In this document: piece after piece, positions 45,678-56,188 of the stretch
How the letters are laid out: every line of letters begins with the position of its first letter
Numbering within the stretch: position 1 is the stretch's first letter
DNA from: Adenophora triphylla var. japonica
Lineage: Eukaryota > Streptophyta > Magnoliopsida > Asterales > Campanulaceae
Reading direction: 5' to 3'
Length of the DNA: 64,000 nt
Assembly: GCA_022495995.1 (NCBI GenBank)
Contig: JAFEMH010002453.1
Span: 248,001 to 312,000, forward strand
Made by a program: the position numbers and the translations under genes
Notes under the pieces: generated by a model
Told to the model about the DNA's origin: nothing
The model's database searches: none
Seen by the model: the letters and a program-made list of their open reading frames with translations, nothing else

Positions 45678-46826
45678 ATGGCCGGAAGCAAGGATGATCA
45701 GCGGAAGGTTCTAGAAATTGAAGGAGATATGGGTATAGGTGGAATTCAGAATGAAGAGATGATGAAATTATTCAGGAAGTTTGTACAGGATATGGAGACT
45801 AGAGGATCAGTTCCGAATCAACCTGAGGGATGTCAAAGTGATGGATGGGAAAGGTTTGTGAAGATGAATCCGCCGAGTTTTAATGGATATCCGGATCCGT
45901 TAAAGGCAGAAAAATGGTTAGAGAAAATGAACAAAATCTTTGAGGTTATGGAGAGTCGCAACGAAGAGAAAGTTAGGTATGCCGTTTTCAAGCTTGAAGG
46001 TCCAGCTGATCAGTGGTGGCAGAAATTGAAGGAAAGTTGGGAGCGGGATCATACGCCCCAGACTTGGGATAATTTCACTCAGCAGTTCGAGGATTATTTC
46101 ATTTTAATGGTTACAAGGGATAGGAAGGAGATTGAATTCTTAGGACTAAAACAAGGGAACATGACGGTGAATCAGTATTCAGTCCGGTTTGAGGAATTAG
46201 CTAGGTGTTGCCCTCATTTGGTATCGCATGAAGTAAGAAGAGTTCTTAGGTTTGTAACAGGTTTGAGGATTGAGTTTAGGGAGAAATTAATGATTGATAG
46301 CTTCACCAATTATCAGACAGCCTTAGATAGAGCATATGAGATCGAGAATAGCATTGAGAAAAATGGTGGAAGATCGGAAGGTGGGATTAGAAATAAACCA
46401 AGGTATCTAGGACAAGGATCCAAAATCACTAGAGGACAACCAAGGACTTCAGCTTCAGGGAATAAGAGAGGGGAACTTATGGTAGCTTCTTCGTCTAGGC
46501 CAATACCCAAACAGTATGGGATGATTTGTAAATTTTGCAAGAAGGTTGGACATACCGAAGATCGGTGTTGGAGTAAGCAAGGCAAGTGTTTAAATTGTGG
46601 AGCATTGGGACACTTTAGGAGGAATTGCCCAAGGATGCCGTGGGGACGAGCTTCAAGCGGTCAGCTGGGTGGACGACAAAGAGGTAGTACCAAGAGAGAT
46701 AACAAAGTGGAACCGAAAGAGAAGGTCTATGGTCGAGTATGTGTTTCGGGTTCGGGAGAGATAGATCCTCGAGAGGTCACTAGAGGTATATTCCCTGTGT
46801 CAGAAGTTAGGGATCATATTTTATAG
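45678..46826 (+). CDS. Gypsy gag polyprotein
   Basis: 382-residue gag from ATG 45678 (MAGSKDDQRK); an in-frame ATG at 45660 is an alternative, and the longer open frame reaches back into the LTR. The Retrotrans_gag core covers residues about 45-190 (FNGYPDPLKAEKWLEKMNKI, DQWWQKLKESWERDHTPQTW, LGLKQGNMTVNQYSVRFEEL). Two CCHC knuckles follow: CKFCKKVGHTEDRC and CLNCGALGHFRRNC. The length is normal for gag, with no frameshift. It would form the particle and bind RNA. pol does not follow in a readable frame, so enzymes must come from another element. Confidence 0.88.
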   Translation: MAGSKDDQRKVLEIEGDMGIGGIQNEEMMKLFRKFVQDMETRGSVPNQPEGCQSDGWERFVKMNPPSFNGYPDPLKAEKWLEKMNKIFEVMESRNEEKVRYAVFKLEGPADQWWQKLKESWERDHTPQTWDNFTQQFEDYFILMVTRDRKEIEFLGLKQGNMTVNQYSVRFEELARCCPHLVSHEVRRVLRFVTGLRIEFREKLMIDSFTNYQTALDRAYEIENSIEKNGGRSEGGIRNKPRYLGQGSKITRGQPRTSASGNKRGELMVASSSRPIPKQYGMICKFCKKVGHTEDRCWSKQGKCLNCGALGHFRRNCPRMPWGRASSGQLGGRQRGSTKRDNKVEPKEKVYGRVCVSGSGEIDPREVTRGIFPVSEVRDHIL

Positions 46827-48668
46827 ATCCTGTTTCATATCATTATGTGTGGCATAGTGTTTTGCTTCTATGTGTCATACATTGTTTGAAATTTTGTTTT
46901 ATTGTTAGAGGATTCTGCTCTTATGAGAGAATACCTCGAACCTTCTTTGGTTTACCACGATGGTGATGTGGTTTTGGCTGAGCATGTATTGTCAGTTGAA
47001 TTGGTATAATTATTAATTTATGATTTTGAGATATACTTGACCTGGAGGGTTAAGTAGTTGTTGTATAATGGTAGACTATCATAATAAGTGAGTCTCCTTT
47101 TTCCATGCCTAGATTGCTTATATTGGTATTTGATATAGGTAAACCTTAATGTGAAATTCTTGTTATATATGGGTATTCAAGGTGAAATTTTGGAATTAAG
47201 ATGTGAAGGGTAATTGGTATATGTTAGACTTGCATAAGAAGTCTTTTCAAAATTTTTATGTGCTAGTTGTGAGTAAATGGTAAATGTGCTCCCGGCGGTA
47301 TATTTCATATGTTGGTTCTGAGTATGATAAGCAAAATTTTAAACCCTTATTTTGATGACTTTAGGGTAATTAGAAACAAGGATCTCTTTGTTAAATAAAG
47401 TTCCGGAAAAAAAAATCAATTGAGAATAGGGTTAATGATTCCTTGGGAGGAGTCCCTGCGTGCAAAAATTTGGCTAGTGTGAGTTGGCTCGAGAGAATTG
47501 CAAATTTTGGGTTCTATAGTCTTAAACTCGGATGTTATCAAGGATCTTGTGAGGATTGAGTCCGTGATCTTTGAGTTGGCAAGTGCTATCGAATAAATTT
47601 AAGGAACTCTTAAGAATTGTAAAGTCGTTGCTTTGGTTGACTCTAAAGGACGTATAAATGGTGTAGGATGTAATAAGGATGAATCATATTAATAGAATGG
47701 ATAATAGATTAGTTATAGATCAGGTCCTTACATTACCTGGTGGATGTGAGGACTTTGTGAAATTTTAAAGTGTATTAAAGGAAGATTAGATTATGATATT
47801 ATACGAAATGGGAAAATGATAACGTATGCTTTGAGGAATTTAACTTAGATAAGTGAGATTTTCTTATCCTCTACTCGGGAGTAGCTGCACTTGTGTTGCG
47901 TTATTTAAGTAGGAACTTTATCTTTTTGAAACTTCCTTTGAGAGTTGTTACCGATCCTAAGAGTTGGAGGATTTAGTTAGTCGAAAGGAAGAGATTTGAA
48001 GACTACCCAAATTCTTGAGGAATAGGTTATGTTGTGTGACGGATTTCCTTTCAACTTGAGAAGTTTAATTAACCTTAGCGAGTTTGCGTATAATAGTAGT
48101 TATCATTCCAAAGCATTGAGATAAAACCGTATGAGGCGTGGTTCAGGAAGATATTACCGATCTCCAATTTGTTTGGGGTGAGGTTAGTAAAGCTAGGCCT
48201 AAGGTAATTTAGCGCCAAAGTTTGTTAATCCATTTGAAGTTTTAGAAAATGTTGGTGATTTGACTTATAGACCGACTTGGGGCAGCTTATAGAGTATTTG
48301 AAGTTTTAAATGTAATATCGTAATGTATTTGGTGACATAAGTTGTAATACTTTTTATTTAAATATACTTTCTTTGAGGTCGTGAAAATTCGGGTTAGTGA
48401 TGATTGTATGGTATTCTCGGAATATTAAGTTGTAATATCACATTATTAATGAAATTAGAATCTTGGAAAGAATCATAGCATTGATGAGACTAATTGGGAA
48501 TTGAAGTCTTAGAGTATTCGAGTTGTGAAAATGTATAGTAGAATCATGCCATTGAGAAATCTAATTGAAAATATTAAGTTAGAATGTGTGAAAGGTAACC
48601 TTTGCTATTTGATCCTTAGGGTAAGCGACAGTCAAATTCGGGACGAATTTTCTTTAAGGGGGAGTGAG
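46827..48668 (+). pseudogene. Remnant of Gypsy pol
   Basis: About 1.84 kb where about 3.5 kb of pol would be expected. Traces: ITYALRNLT near 47818 followed by LSSTRE and AALVLRYL (RNase H debris), FAYNSSYHS near 48083 and IEIKPYEA (integrase debris), LAPKFVNPFEVLENVGDLTY near 48210-48270 (integrase C-terminus). All are broken by stops and deletions. No RT catalytic motif survives. Confidence 0.65.
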
Positions 48669-51357
48669 TGTAACGACCCCAACCCTAGGCACTAATTTTC
48701 AATATCCTATTATGTGCTTTTAAAATTTATATTAATTTTATGTATTCAATTATGTCTTTAAATTCTTAATTTAAGATAAATTGGGTGAGAAGTAAATTTA
48801 GAATCTTTTGGGAATTTATTAGATATTAAATAAGAACCATGGAGGATGATAAAAATAGAAAATGGATAATTATATGAGGAGGTTAAAATGGGTAGAATTT
48901 ATAATTAGGGGAAGGGTTAAATATAAATGGGTGAAAGCCTCTAGTTAGATATTTCCATGGGGGGGCCAAGAGGTCTTACTCTCCCATAGCTTGACAAGTG
49001 TCCTCCCCTTAACCCCTCCTCTTACTCCCTCCTTCCTCCTCCCTCCTTCATTCACTTCACTATATCCCTAGCAAGAAAGCCTTAGAACTCCATGGAAGCT
49101 CCCAACCCCAAGTATTGAAGCCAAGCCATTCTCCTCCATTTTCAAGTTCAAGAGTGTTGTTGAAGTTGGATCATCTAGAAGAATCAACCAAGTTAGGAAG
49201 ATCAACCTTCCATTATAAAACCCTAAGGTGAGTTGTTATGATTTCCTTTCTCCTAAATGTTCATAACCTTTGAATGATATTCTTGTTCGTATGAAGTGTT
49301 TCATGCCTTGGAAACCTTACATGAGTTTGGATGATTTATAAATGGGATAGGTTGAAGTTAATGTTCAAGGAAGATAATCAAGAGGGTTTGAAATGGGTGG
49401 AATTTGTGATGATAGATAATCTAGATTTACATCATTTTGGGTTTTCATGATTTTGTTGAACTTGGTAAAGCTAGGGTTTCCTCTTAGTGTTCTTGAAATT
49501 AGGGTAGATAAAAAGAAAAGGAATTGAAGCTAAGAAGAAAGAGTTAGAATTTATTTTGTGCTGGAAATCGCCTTGGGCGGTCGCCCATGGGGGCTTGGGC
49601 GGCCGCCCATCATGCCAGAAACTCTCTTGCCTTGGAAATCCTCTTGGACGGTCGCCCAAGAGGTTTGGGCGGTCGCCCACCTTGGCAGCAAGTTACCTTC
49701 CCTTTGAAAACCCACTTGGGCGGTCGCCCAAGTGGTATGGGCGGTCGCCCATGACCCCTGAACCAACTTTGTAATCTGAACTAGAATTGTTTAGCAAGTT
49801 TGTTTGGACACTTATAAATTGTGACTCCCACCCAATATAAATTAGTAGAACCTAATCAACCCGGATACAAATTGATCCTCTTTAACCTAAGTTAGAGTAG
49901 GATACCTTGGCTTGGCCATGACGTCTTACTTGGTCAAAATGGAATTGTAGGAGTAGTTAAATATTGTTCGGAAAGTGGTCCAAACTTGGGAAGTAGGTCT
50001 TGCACTTTTATTAAGATTATTCAAGGTTGAGTAATGACTTCGTAGGATTGGCTTATGGTACTTGGTGACTTTACTTGTTCCCACATCCTTGATAGTTAGC
50101 TTGAATAATGTTAAAAACTATAGGTTACACTATTTTGTTACATGTATATGTATCATTGTAGCATGGTTATCCCAATTGTGGAATTATTGATTATGTGAAT
50201 ACCTTGACGTTCTAAGGGTGGACTATTTGTCCTATTGTTATATTGTATCCCAATTGTGGATTATCTGGCATGTTGATTTCATTGTATCCCGGTGTGAATT
50301 ATGTGGTTATATTGTTACCTTAAGTGAACTCATATTCATTGGTGATATTATGCATAGTGTATTAAATGGTTGTTGCACTATGGTATTGGGTGAACATGAG
50401 TATATTTTACCATGTTGCTATATTGTTTATCCCCTTTGTGGATTATATTTCAAGTATCTATTATGTGCTTGAATGCTTTATGCATTAGGGGGTATAATGG
50501 AATTCAATCAATTATGGATTTGTTCTATAAGTGATTGAAGGTTCATCATACTGTGACTCTGCCCCTCTGTGGCCACAGAGTGGGTGTGCTAGCGATCGTA
50601 TTGAGCCAAAAGCCTTACAGACCGCGATTGGTGTACGGTGGAAAGCTACGTATGAAGCCCAAAAGCTTTACGGTAGCGCCAATACTATATGATACTACGA
50701 TTCAAGATTCGATTTTCTTATATGGATCTCTGGAGTATGAGTCCTATAAGCGGTGAATGTGCTGGAGGCAATTCATCAAAGAGTGGAGCTTTACTCCCAC
50801 GTTGTACGACTTATTGTTCAGACGGGAAAGGTAAAATGAGGTAACGTAAGGTGTTTACCGCTTTAATAATGTGTTATGTGTAACCATGCTATGTGTTGTA
50901 TCTTACTTGGCATATTGCTGCATTCATAATAGCTTGCTGAGATTTATTCTCACCCCTCTCCCTTTAATGTTTTAGATCCCGAGGCAGGTGACCCGAACCA
51001 GTGAGGCCGGGGATATCATTGTGGACTTTTGCTTTTGGGGCTTGTCAGGTTAAGTGTAGGAGTGGTTATTAGGAGTAATTATTAAGTATTCCTCCTTCAC
51101 AAATTGTATGAAAGACTCTTTTATTAAACAATGTTAATTAGGGTTTTCAATGTAATTGATCAGATTTCGGTTTATTAAAGTTGTGGTTGGATTTCCTCCA
51201 AGTGGAGATATTATCAATTGTTTTTAAATTTTGGAAGTTTGAAAAGTGGTTTTCTTTTAAAGGCAATTAAATATTTTTTAAAAACTAAGATGGGTTTTCT
51301 TAGACTGAGCCTCTCCAACTCGGGACACGCGTTAGGTTCCGGGTTGGGGTGCTCACA
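48669..51357 (+). repeat. 3' LTR of the nested Gypsy
   Basis: 2,689 bp. Same dyad block at about 49570-49752. It differs from the 5' LTR by scattered substitutions plus a dense group of small indels at 50549-50765. Confidence 0.95.
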
Positions 51358-52262
51358 ACCACCCTGTCAAAACCCTTGGTATTGGCAACATACTTGTTCA
51401 ACCTCCAATAAGGCGGACACCAAAGAATGTCAGCAGTTTCGGTCTTCGCAATCAACTCAGCCCATTCATCCGCTGAAAGACCCTTGATCAATAACTTGCG
51501 CGTATGATATGTGAAAGGGGAATATTCCAATGGGGGACCTACCAACTTGAGATGCTCCCTAAGCCAAATGGTCAACAAAAGAGGACTCCCTTGAGTCATG
51601 GCACCGGTCCTATGCAGCTCATCAAGACCATGCAGGGTCTCACCCAAGATTAGCGGAATAATGTTCCTAGAACGTTTTCTAGCGTGCAGAACAATTTTCG
51701 CCAGTTGGGAGTCTACCAAACCATCCCTGCATGTAAACAGAACATCTCCGAAAAGAGAAAGGGCCAGAAAGTTCCGTTTGTAGACATGAAAAGCGTCATC
51801 ATCTGAATCACCGCTGAAGCGTCCCATAAAAGAAGAGCAATCAACCCACTTGCGGTGAACCAACTCGTAGCAAGTATCAAGGGGGATCCCTAGCAATTCA
51901 TTCAAAGCCTCCGAATGATTCTTATGGTACTTAGGAACAGCAATCTCACCAGTCAAAGGCATATCCAAGATAATTGCAAATTCCTCCACAGTAGGCACCA
52001 TCTCATTCAAAGAGAAATTGAAAAGGTGAATAGAGGGATCCCAAAATCGAGCAGCACCCTGCAAGAGATTCCAATCCGGTTGGAGGTTCTTCAAGGTGAA
52101 GAGAATTCTGAATCCGAATTCTGCAATAAACCTATTGCGAGATCGGTTGCGAAACGACCTCACCAAATCTCTGGATGCTTGCTTGAAAGATTCAACCACT
52201 TCAGATGACAGAGAAAAATCATCGACAATCATGGACGTTGGGGCAATCTCCTTGGAAGCCAT
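51358..52262 (-). pseudogene. Antisense PMD-like gene 2, 5' part
   Basis: Starts at ATG 52262 (MASKEIAPTSMIVDDFSLSS); an upstream in-frame TTG at 52289 is not a likely start. The body has the fold signature of the plant mobile domain/DUF7745-type group: FWDPSIHLFNFSLNEMVPTV followed by EEFAIILDMPL, then WVDCSSFMGRF, LFGDVLFTCRDGLVD and ILWCPPYWRLNKYV. These proteins occur as free nuclear genes and inside transposons; biochemical role unknown. Interrupted at 51357 by the Gypsy insertion; the remainder is 42287-42878. A palindrome doublet lies 160-190 bp upstream. Confidence 0.75.
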
Positions 52263-52424
52263 GGATCGCAGGGTTGGAAAAGAAGCCAAGAGTTTAACCC
52301 TAACAGAATGTCTCTAGAGTTTGAAAGGCTAGGATGTGTTATCTGGCCGGACTACAGGGTGATTTTATAGGGAAAACTGACAAAATCCTGTTCGAAAAAG
52401 GAAGAGATCTCTACCTGGGTAGCG

Positions 52425-52458
52425 TGTCTCGTGCGAGACACCTTATCTCGCGCGAGAT
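52425..52458. promoter_or_regulatory. Palindrome doublet upstream of antisense gene 2
   Basis: TGTCTCGTGCGAGACA (52425-52440) and ATCTCGCGCGAGAT (52445-52458), 4 bp apart, 163-196 bp upstream of the ATG at 52262 on the minus strand. Same arrangement as at antisense gene 1 and at gag. Confidence 0.65.
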
Positions 52459-52811
52459 ATTGCTACGGCAAAACAGCAATATTTCTGCTCAAACAGCAAT
52501 CTAGCCCCGACTTGACGAAGCAAGTCTCGAAAAACCTGCGTGTACAGTTCATAACATGCAGTAAAACACCAAGATTCGAGCTCAAAATTGTGGCCTAACG
52601 GCCATTCCATTCCATTTTCAAAAAAAAACATGGAAAGTCGAGAAAGTTAATTAACTAACTAATTAAACCTAGGATTAGGGGTTAAGAAAAACCATTGTTT
52701 TGTGCTACCTACTTGTTCCTAACAGGTACCAAAGAAAAAGAAAAATTGTCTGGGCCCACACGGCCAATATATACAGATCATCAGAAATCAGATAAAGAGA
52801 AAGGGAGGGGA

Positions 52812-55075
52812 TCACGCCATCAGATCGCCCGAGCTACCGGCACCTCCGCCATCACCACCATGGGGGCTACCATCCCTCCTCGACCTCTTGGCTCCGCAAG
52901 TAGGGGTCACCGCCGAGGCCACTGTCGAGGCCGCCAAAGAAGCCTTATGGAACAGCCTCTCGGACAGGTCCGACACCAGGGCCATCAGTCCCGCCATCTT
53001 AGTCGCTCCACGGTTGTAATCGGCCGCAGACAGAGTGACCTGACAACAAAAGAAAAGAAATGCTCAGATGAAGTCGGACATATACACTTATATGGACGAA
53101 TACGAGAGAGGATATCAACAGAAACATACCGATGAGACATCTGGCGGGAGGCGGTAACCCTCAGGAATATGATCCAGAGTCGGGATATGGCCCACCATCG
53201 GCATGCTCCCCATCATGTATGTATAGCTCAGAGGACCGAAGTCTGGGGCGAAAGGCAGAGAACCAGCAGACTGGGAAGAAGTACTAGGGGCTGATGAACC
53301 TGAGGCAGAAGCAGAGGCGGAGCCACGAGCATGCGATCGCCTATCACCCACCAGGAGGGGACCCATCAAGCGAGGCAGGAACTCCGCGTAAGAGGCCCCG
53401 GGGATGACACAAGCCGTCGCCACATCGCCTACCAGAAGACTAGCATAATCATCCTCTGGAATGGAGTGGGTGGGATACATCGCCCTCGGCGGATCCGCCG
53501 GCACCATATATGGTAGTCTACCCCGGTCATGCTGTGGGAAGACCCGCTCACCAAGATACATAGTGTCCCCCTCCAAAGATGCAAGCATCCTCTGCATCCC
53601 AGTAGCATCCCAAGCACGATGCACCTCCGGCTCCAACAGGGTCCATGGATAAAGGCCCAGCCTCTCATACTCAAAAGTATCCAGCATGGCCCGCGCCTCC
53701 GCGACCGTCAGGGTCCACTCCTGGTTCTCCTCCTCATCAACGCTCCGATTAGGGTGACTCCACCTCCTGATATCCGGGAACAAAGGGGTCCGGCTCTCCA
53801 ACTCAAACCTGTACAATCCAAGGACAGTATAGCCCCATATCTGCACAAAGAAAACAGAGCGAATTCAGTATGAAACACAGACAGAGCATACAGACTGAGA
53901 GCAGAAACAGAATCAAAGAACATACCTCCCAGGCATAAGAATACCCTGACAGGGAATCCTTGGTATTCCTACACGCCTCATCCATGGCGTGGTAGCAGAA
54001 GGCCAGCCCCGCTGAGCCCCAATCATATCCACTCACCTCATCCAGATTCACCAACAAACGTAGCAGAGAAAGACGAGCCATAGAAGAATGGTTCGCAAAG
54101 ATGGTCTCAGAAAGGATATACCAGAGGGCACCCCTCACCAACCGATCAGTAACTGCATTTGGCTTCTCCACGTAGTCCTCAATCTGACGCCGGAGGGGTG
54201 TCAGCTCAGCAGCAAACCCCTTAACCTTGTTAGGGGAGAAACCAATCAACTGTCTCCACACAGCTGGACCCGCAGGCTTATAACCCGAAGTCTTCGGCAG
54301 GGGATCACCAATGAACTCTAACCCCGTGATGGCAAGGAAATCAGTCGGAGTCATAGTCGCTTCCCCGAAGCGCAAATGAACGGTGTGGGTAGTATCCCAC
54401 CACCTCTCTCGGATTGCCTGAAGAACTTGGGGAGTCCGCCTTATTCCCCGAAGATTATCAACAAAGGTCAATAACCCCGTTTGGGCCACCCTATCCCGAA
54501 CGCCATCAAGATCCTTGATCTTGTCCCACACCGCCTTAGCCATTTTCGGGCTTCCTCGGCAATTCTTCGTTGGCCTATATGACTGCAAAACAGAGGAAAG
54601 ACAAAAAGGGCAATGTTAGAAATCATTCCATGTCAAGAAATCAATGAAATAGAAGAAAATTTTCATTGGGGCATTTCATCAAACACTTGGCGTGCGTACA
54701 AGAAAAGCTTGCCCAAGAATGCCATTCATGATCCGAATCAACCTCTCCTACAATCCATGATGTGTAGGAGGCCCATACGCACACAACGCAACAACAATCA
54801 TCCAAAGAAACGCACAAAATCAACGCATGCAAGAAGGAACCTAGTTCTAAGCATGAACAAGAAAAGAAAAGCCATTGATAGAATTTGAATTCAAGAAAAA
54901 GTGAGTTCAAGCTCAATGCAATACAAGAGTCAAGAATTGAGAAAGAAACTCTTACCAAGCCCTCCCGAACAGCGGTGGAGATATGCGCGTGCCTATCGAA
55001 GGTGAGATCATCGCGGGGATAATCCTTCCCTAGTAAATAACTCCCCAAGATATGATTCCTTTGTTCTTGAGCCAT
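52812..55075 (-). CDS. Antisense PMD-like gene 1, four exons
   Basis: Exons read from the minus strand: 55075-54956 (ATG, MAQEQRNHILGSYLLGKDYP), 54582-53926, 53840-53130, 53039-52812 (TGA). All junctions are GT/AG (GTAAGA...TTGCAG, GTATGT...GTGCAG, GTATGT...TGTCAG) and all introns are phase 0, giving 571 codons with no stop. Exon 2 has the plant-mobile-domain signature TVHLRFGEATMTPTDFLAIT, then LRRQIEDYVEKPNAV and VRGALWYILSETIFA. Exon 3 has a Ser/Ala-rich stretch (about residues 430-460). Exon 4 ends in a basic KRSRRDGSPHGG tail, possibly nuclear-targeting. Role unknown; PMD proteins MAIN and MAIL1 act in silencing and growth in Arabidopsis. It lies in the Tat element, antisense to gag-pol. 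Confidence 0.8.
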
Positions 55076-55245
55076 TGATTATGGAGGGAGGAGGGATTGA
55101 GAATGGATTAGGAGGAGAATCACCAAGCAAATACACGAAAAAATTGCAAGGAAAACGACCTTGGCTCGAGCTAGGGAGGGAACTTTGAAAAGGATGTTTT
55201 CAAATTCAAAGAGGAGCTGCTGATTTATATGCCCCGACAGTAAAA

Positions 55246-55278
55246 GTCCCGCGCGGTATACCTTATCTCGCGCGAGAT
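55246..55278. promoter_or_regulatory. Palindrome doublet upstream of antisense gene 1
   Basis: A degraded copy (GTCCCGCGCGGTATA) followed by the perfect ATCTCGCGCGAGAT at 55265-55278, 171-203 bp upstream of the ATG at 55075. Confidence 0.6.
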
Positions 55279-55504
55279 ATACCTTCTGGAATGTTACGAA
55301 ATTGTCCTCGACAATAAACATCTACGCAACGTCAAAATTCAAAATTTCAACATATTTACCCTTAAAAATGACAAATTAGCAAGGAAACGTGGAAAAATCG
55401 GCACCGCAAGTCACGGAACGAGCCAAACGTGACGCCCGCACGATCGCCCGCTACGGCACCAGTCGCCCGAAAACTGAGTGGTCCAAAGATCAACTCAATC
55501 CACA

Positions 55505-55925
55505 TGGTTCAACGCCCAAACAGGTGAATCATCAAAATAAAATCTCGGTCCAACGCCCAAACAGGTGGATCGTCATCACAAAAGCCCGGTTCAACGTCCA
55601 AACAGGTGGATCGTCATCATAAAAGCCCGGTCCAACGCCCAAACAGGTGGATCGTCATCATAAAAGCCCGGTCCAATGCCCAAACAGGTGGATCATCATC
55701 AATAAAAGCTCGGTCCAACGCCCAAACAGGTGGATCATCAAACCAAAAGCCCGATTCAACGCCCAAACAGGTGAATCGTCATCCTCAACAACAAAAAGCC
55801 CGATTCGGAGCCCAGAAAGGTGAATCGTCACAAAACCGACAGGACTCAGAGGATCGGACAGGTAAGCCTTTATTTTCTAACATATTTCCCCCAGGTTCGG
55901 AGCCCAGACAGGCGAATCTTCAAAC
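55505..55925 (+). repeat. 41-bp tandem repeat in the Tat 3' region
   Basis: Seven units at 41-42-bp spacing around the word CAACGCCCAAACAGGTGGAT (55511, 55552, 55593, 55634, 55675, 55717, 55758), then two diverged units near 55807 and 55894 with GGAGCCCAGA. It lies between antisense gene 1 and the 3' LTR. Tandem repeats in this position are known in Tat/Ogre elements and can seed satellites. The open frame through it is a by-product. Confidence 0.85.
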
Positions 55926-56188
55926 ATACAGGTATATTCAGAATTGGGTCTTGATTTGATTCCTAAGTATGAATTTATCTTTCAAAACAAAATCTCCTCG
56001 ATTTTCAAAAATGATTTTCAAAATACCTAAAGCAGCCTTTTCGTGTTTTGGAGTCGAACTACGTCATAGTCTGATTCTCCGATAGAGATACGTAGGAAGC
56101 CGTGCGGCCCGACCATCCCGACGTTCAGAATGATGTCTTTTATATCGACGACATGACTTCTTTCATAAGTCTTGTCGCCGAGGGGCTC

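Larger units (their letters stand above)
42884..51357 (+). mobile_element. Gypsy element with 2.69-kb LTRs, gag only
   Basis: 8.47-kb element with LTRs 42884-45577 and 48669-51357 and target duplication ACCAC (42879-42883, 51358-51362). PBS GTTGGTATCAGAGCT (initiator-Met type) adjoins the 5' LTR, and the purine tract AAGGGGGAGTGAG precedes the 3' LTR. gag is open; pol is reduced to unreadable remnants in 1.8 kb. The LTRs are nearly identical except for one indel-rich patch. Long LTRs and gag type suggest a Tekay/Del-like chromovirus relative, but no chromodomain remains to prove it. It interrupts antisense gene 2 of the Tat element. Confidence 0.93.

Noticed and set aside
42303..54888. Plus-strand frames over 42303-42503, 51598-52317, 52695-53873 and 54088-54888
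   Set aside because: They are antisense shadows of the two PMD-like minus-strand genes.
55389..55959. Regular 41-bp repeats resembling a repeat-spacer array or a repeat protein
   Set aside because: Whole units, not just short repeats, are conserved, so there are no unique spacers; the locus is plant nuclear and inside a retrotransposon. Not CRISPR.
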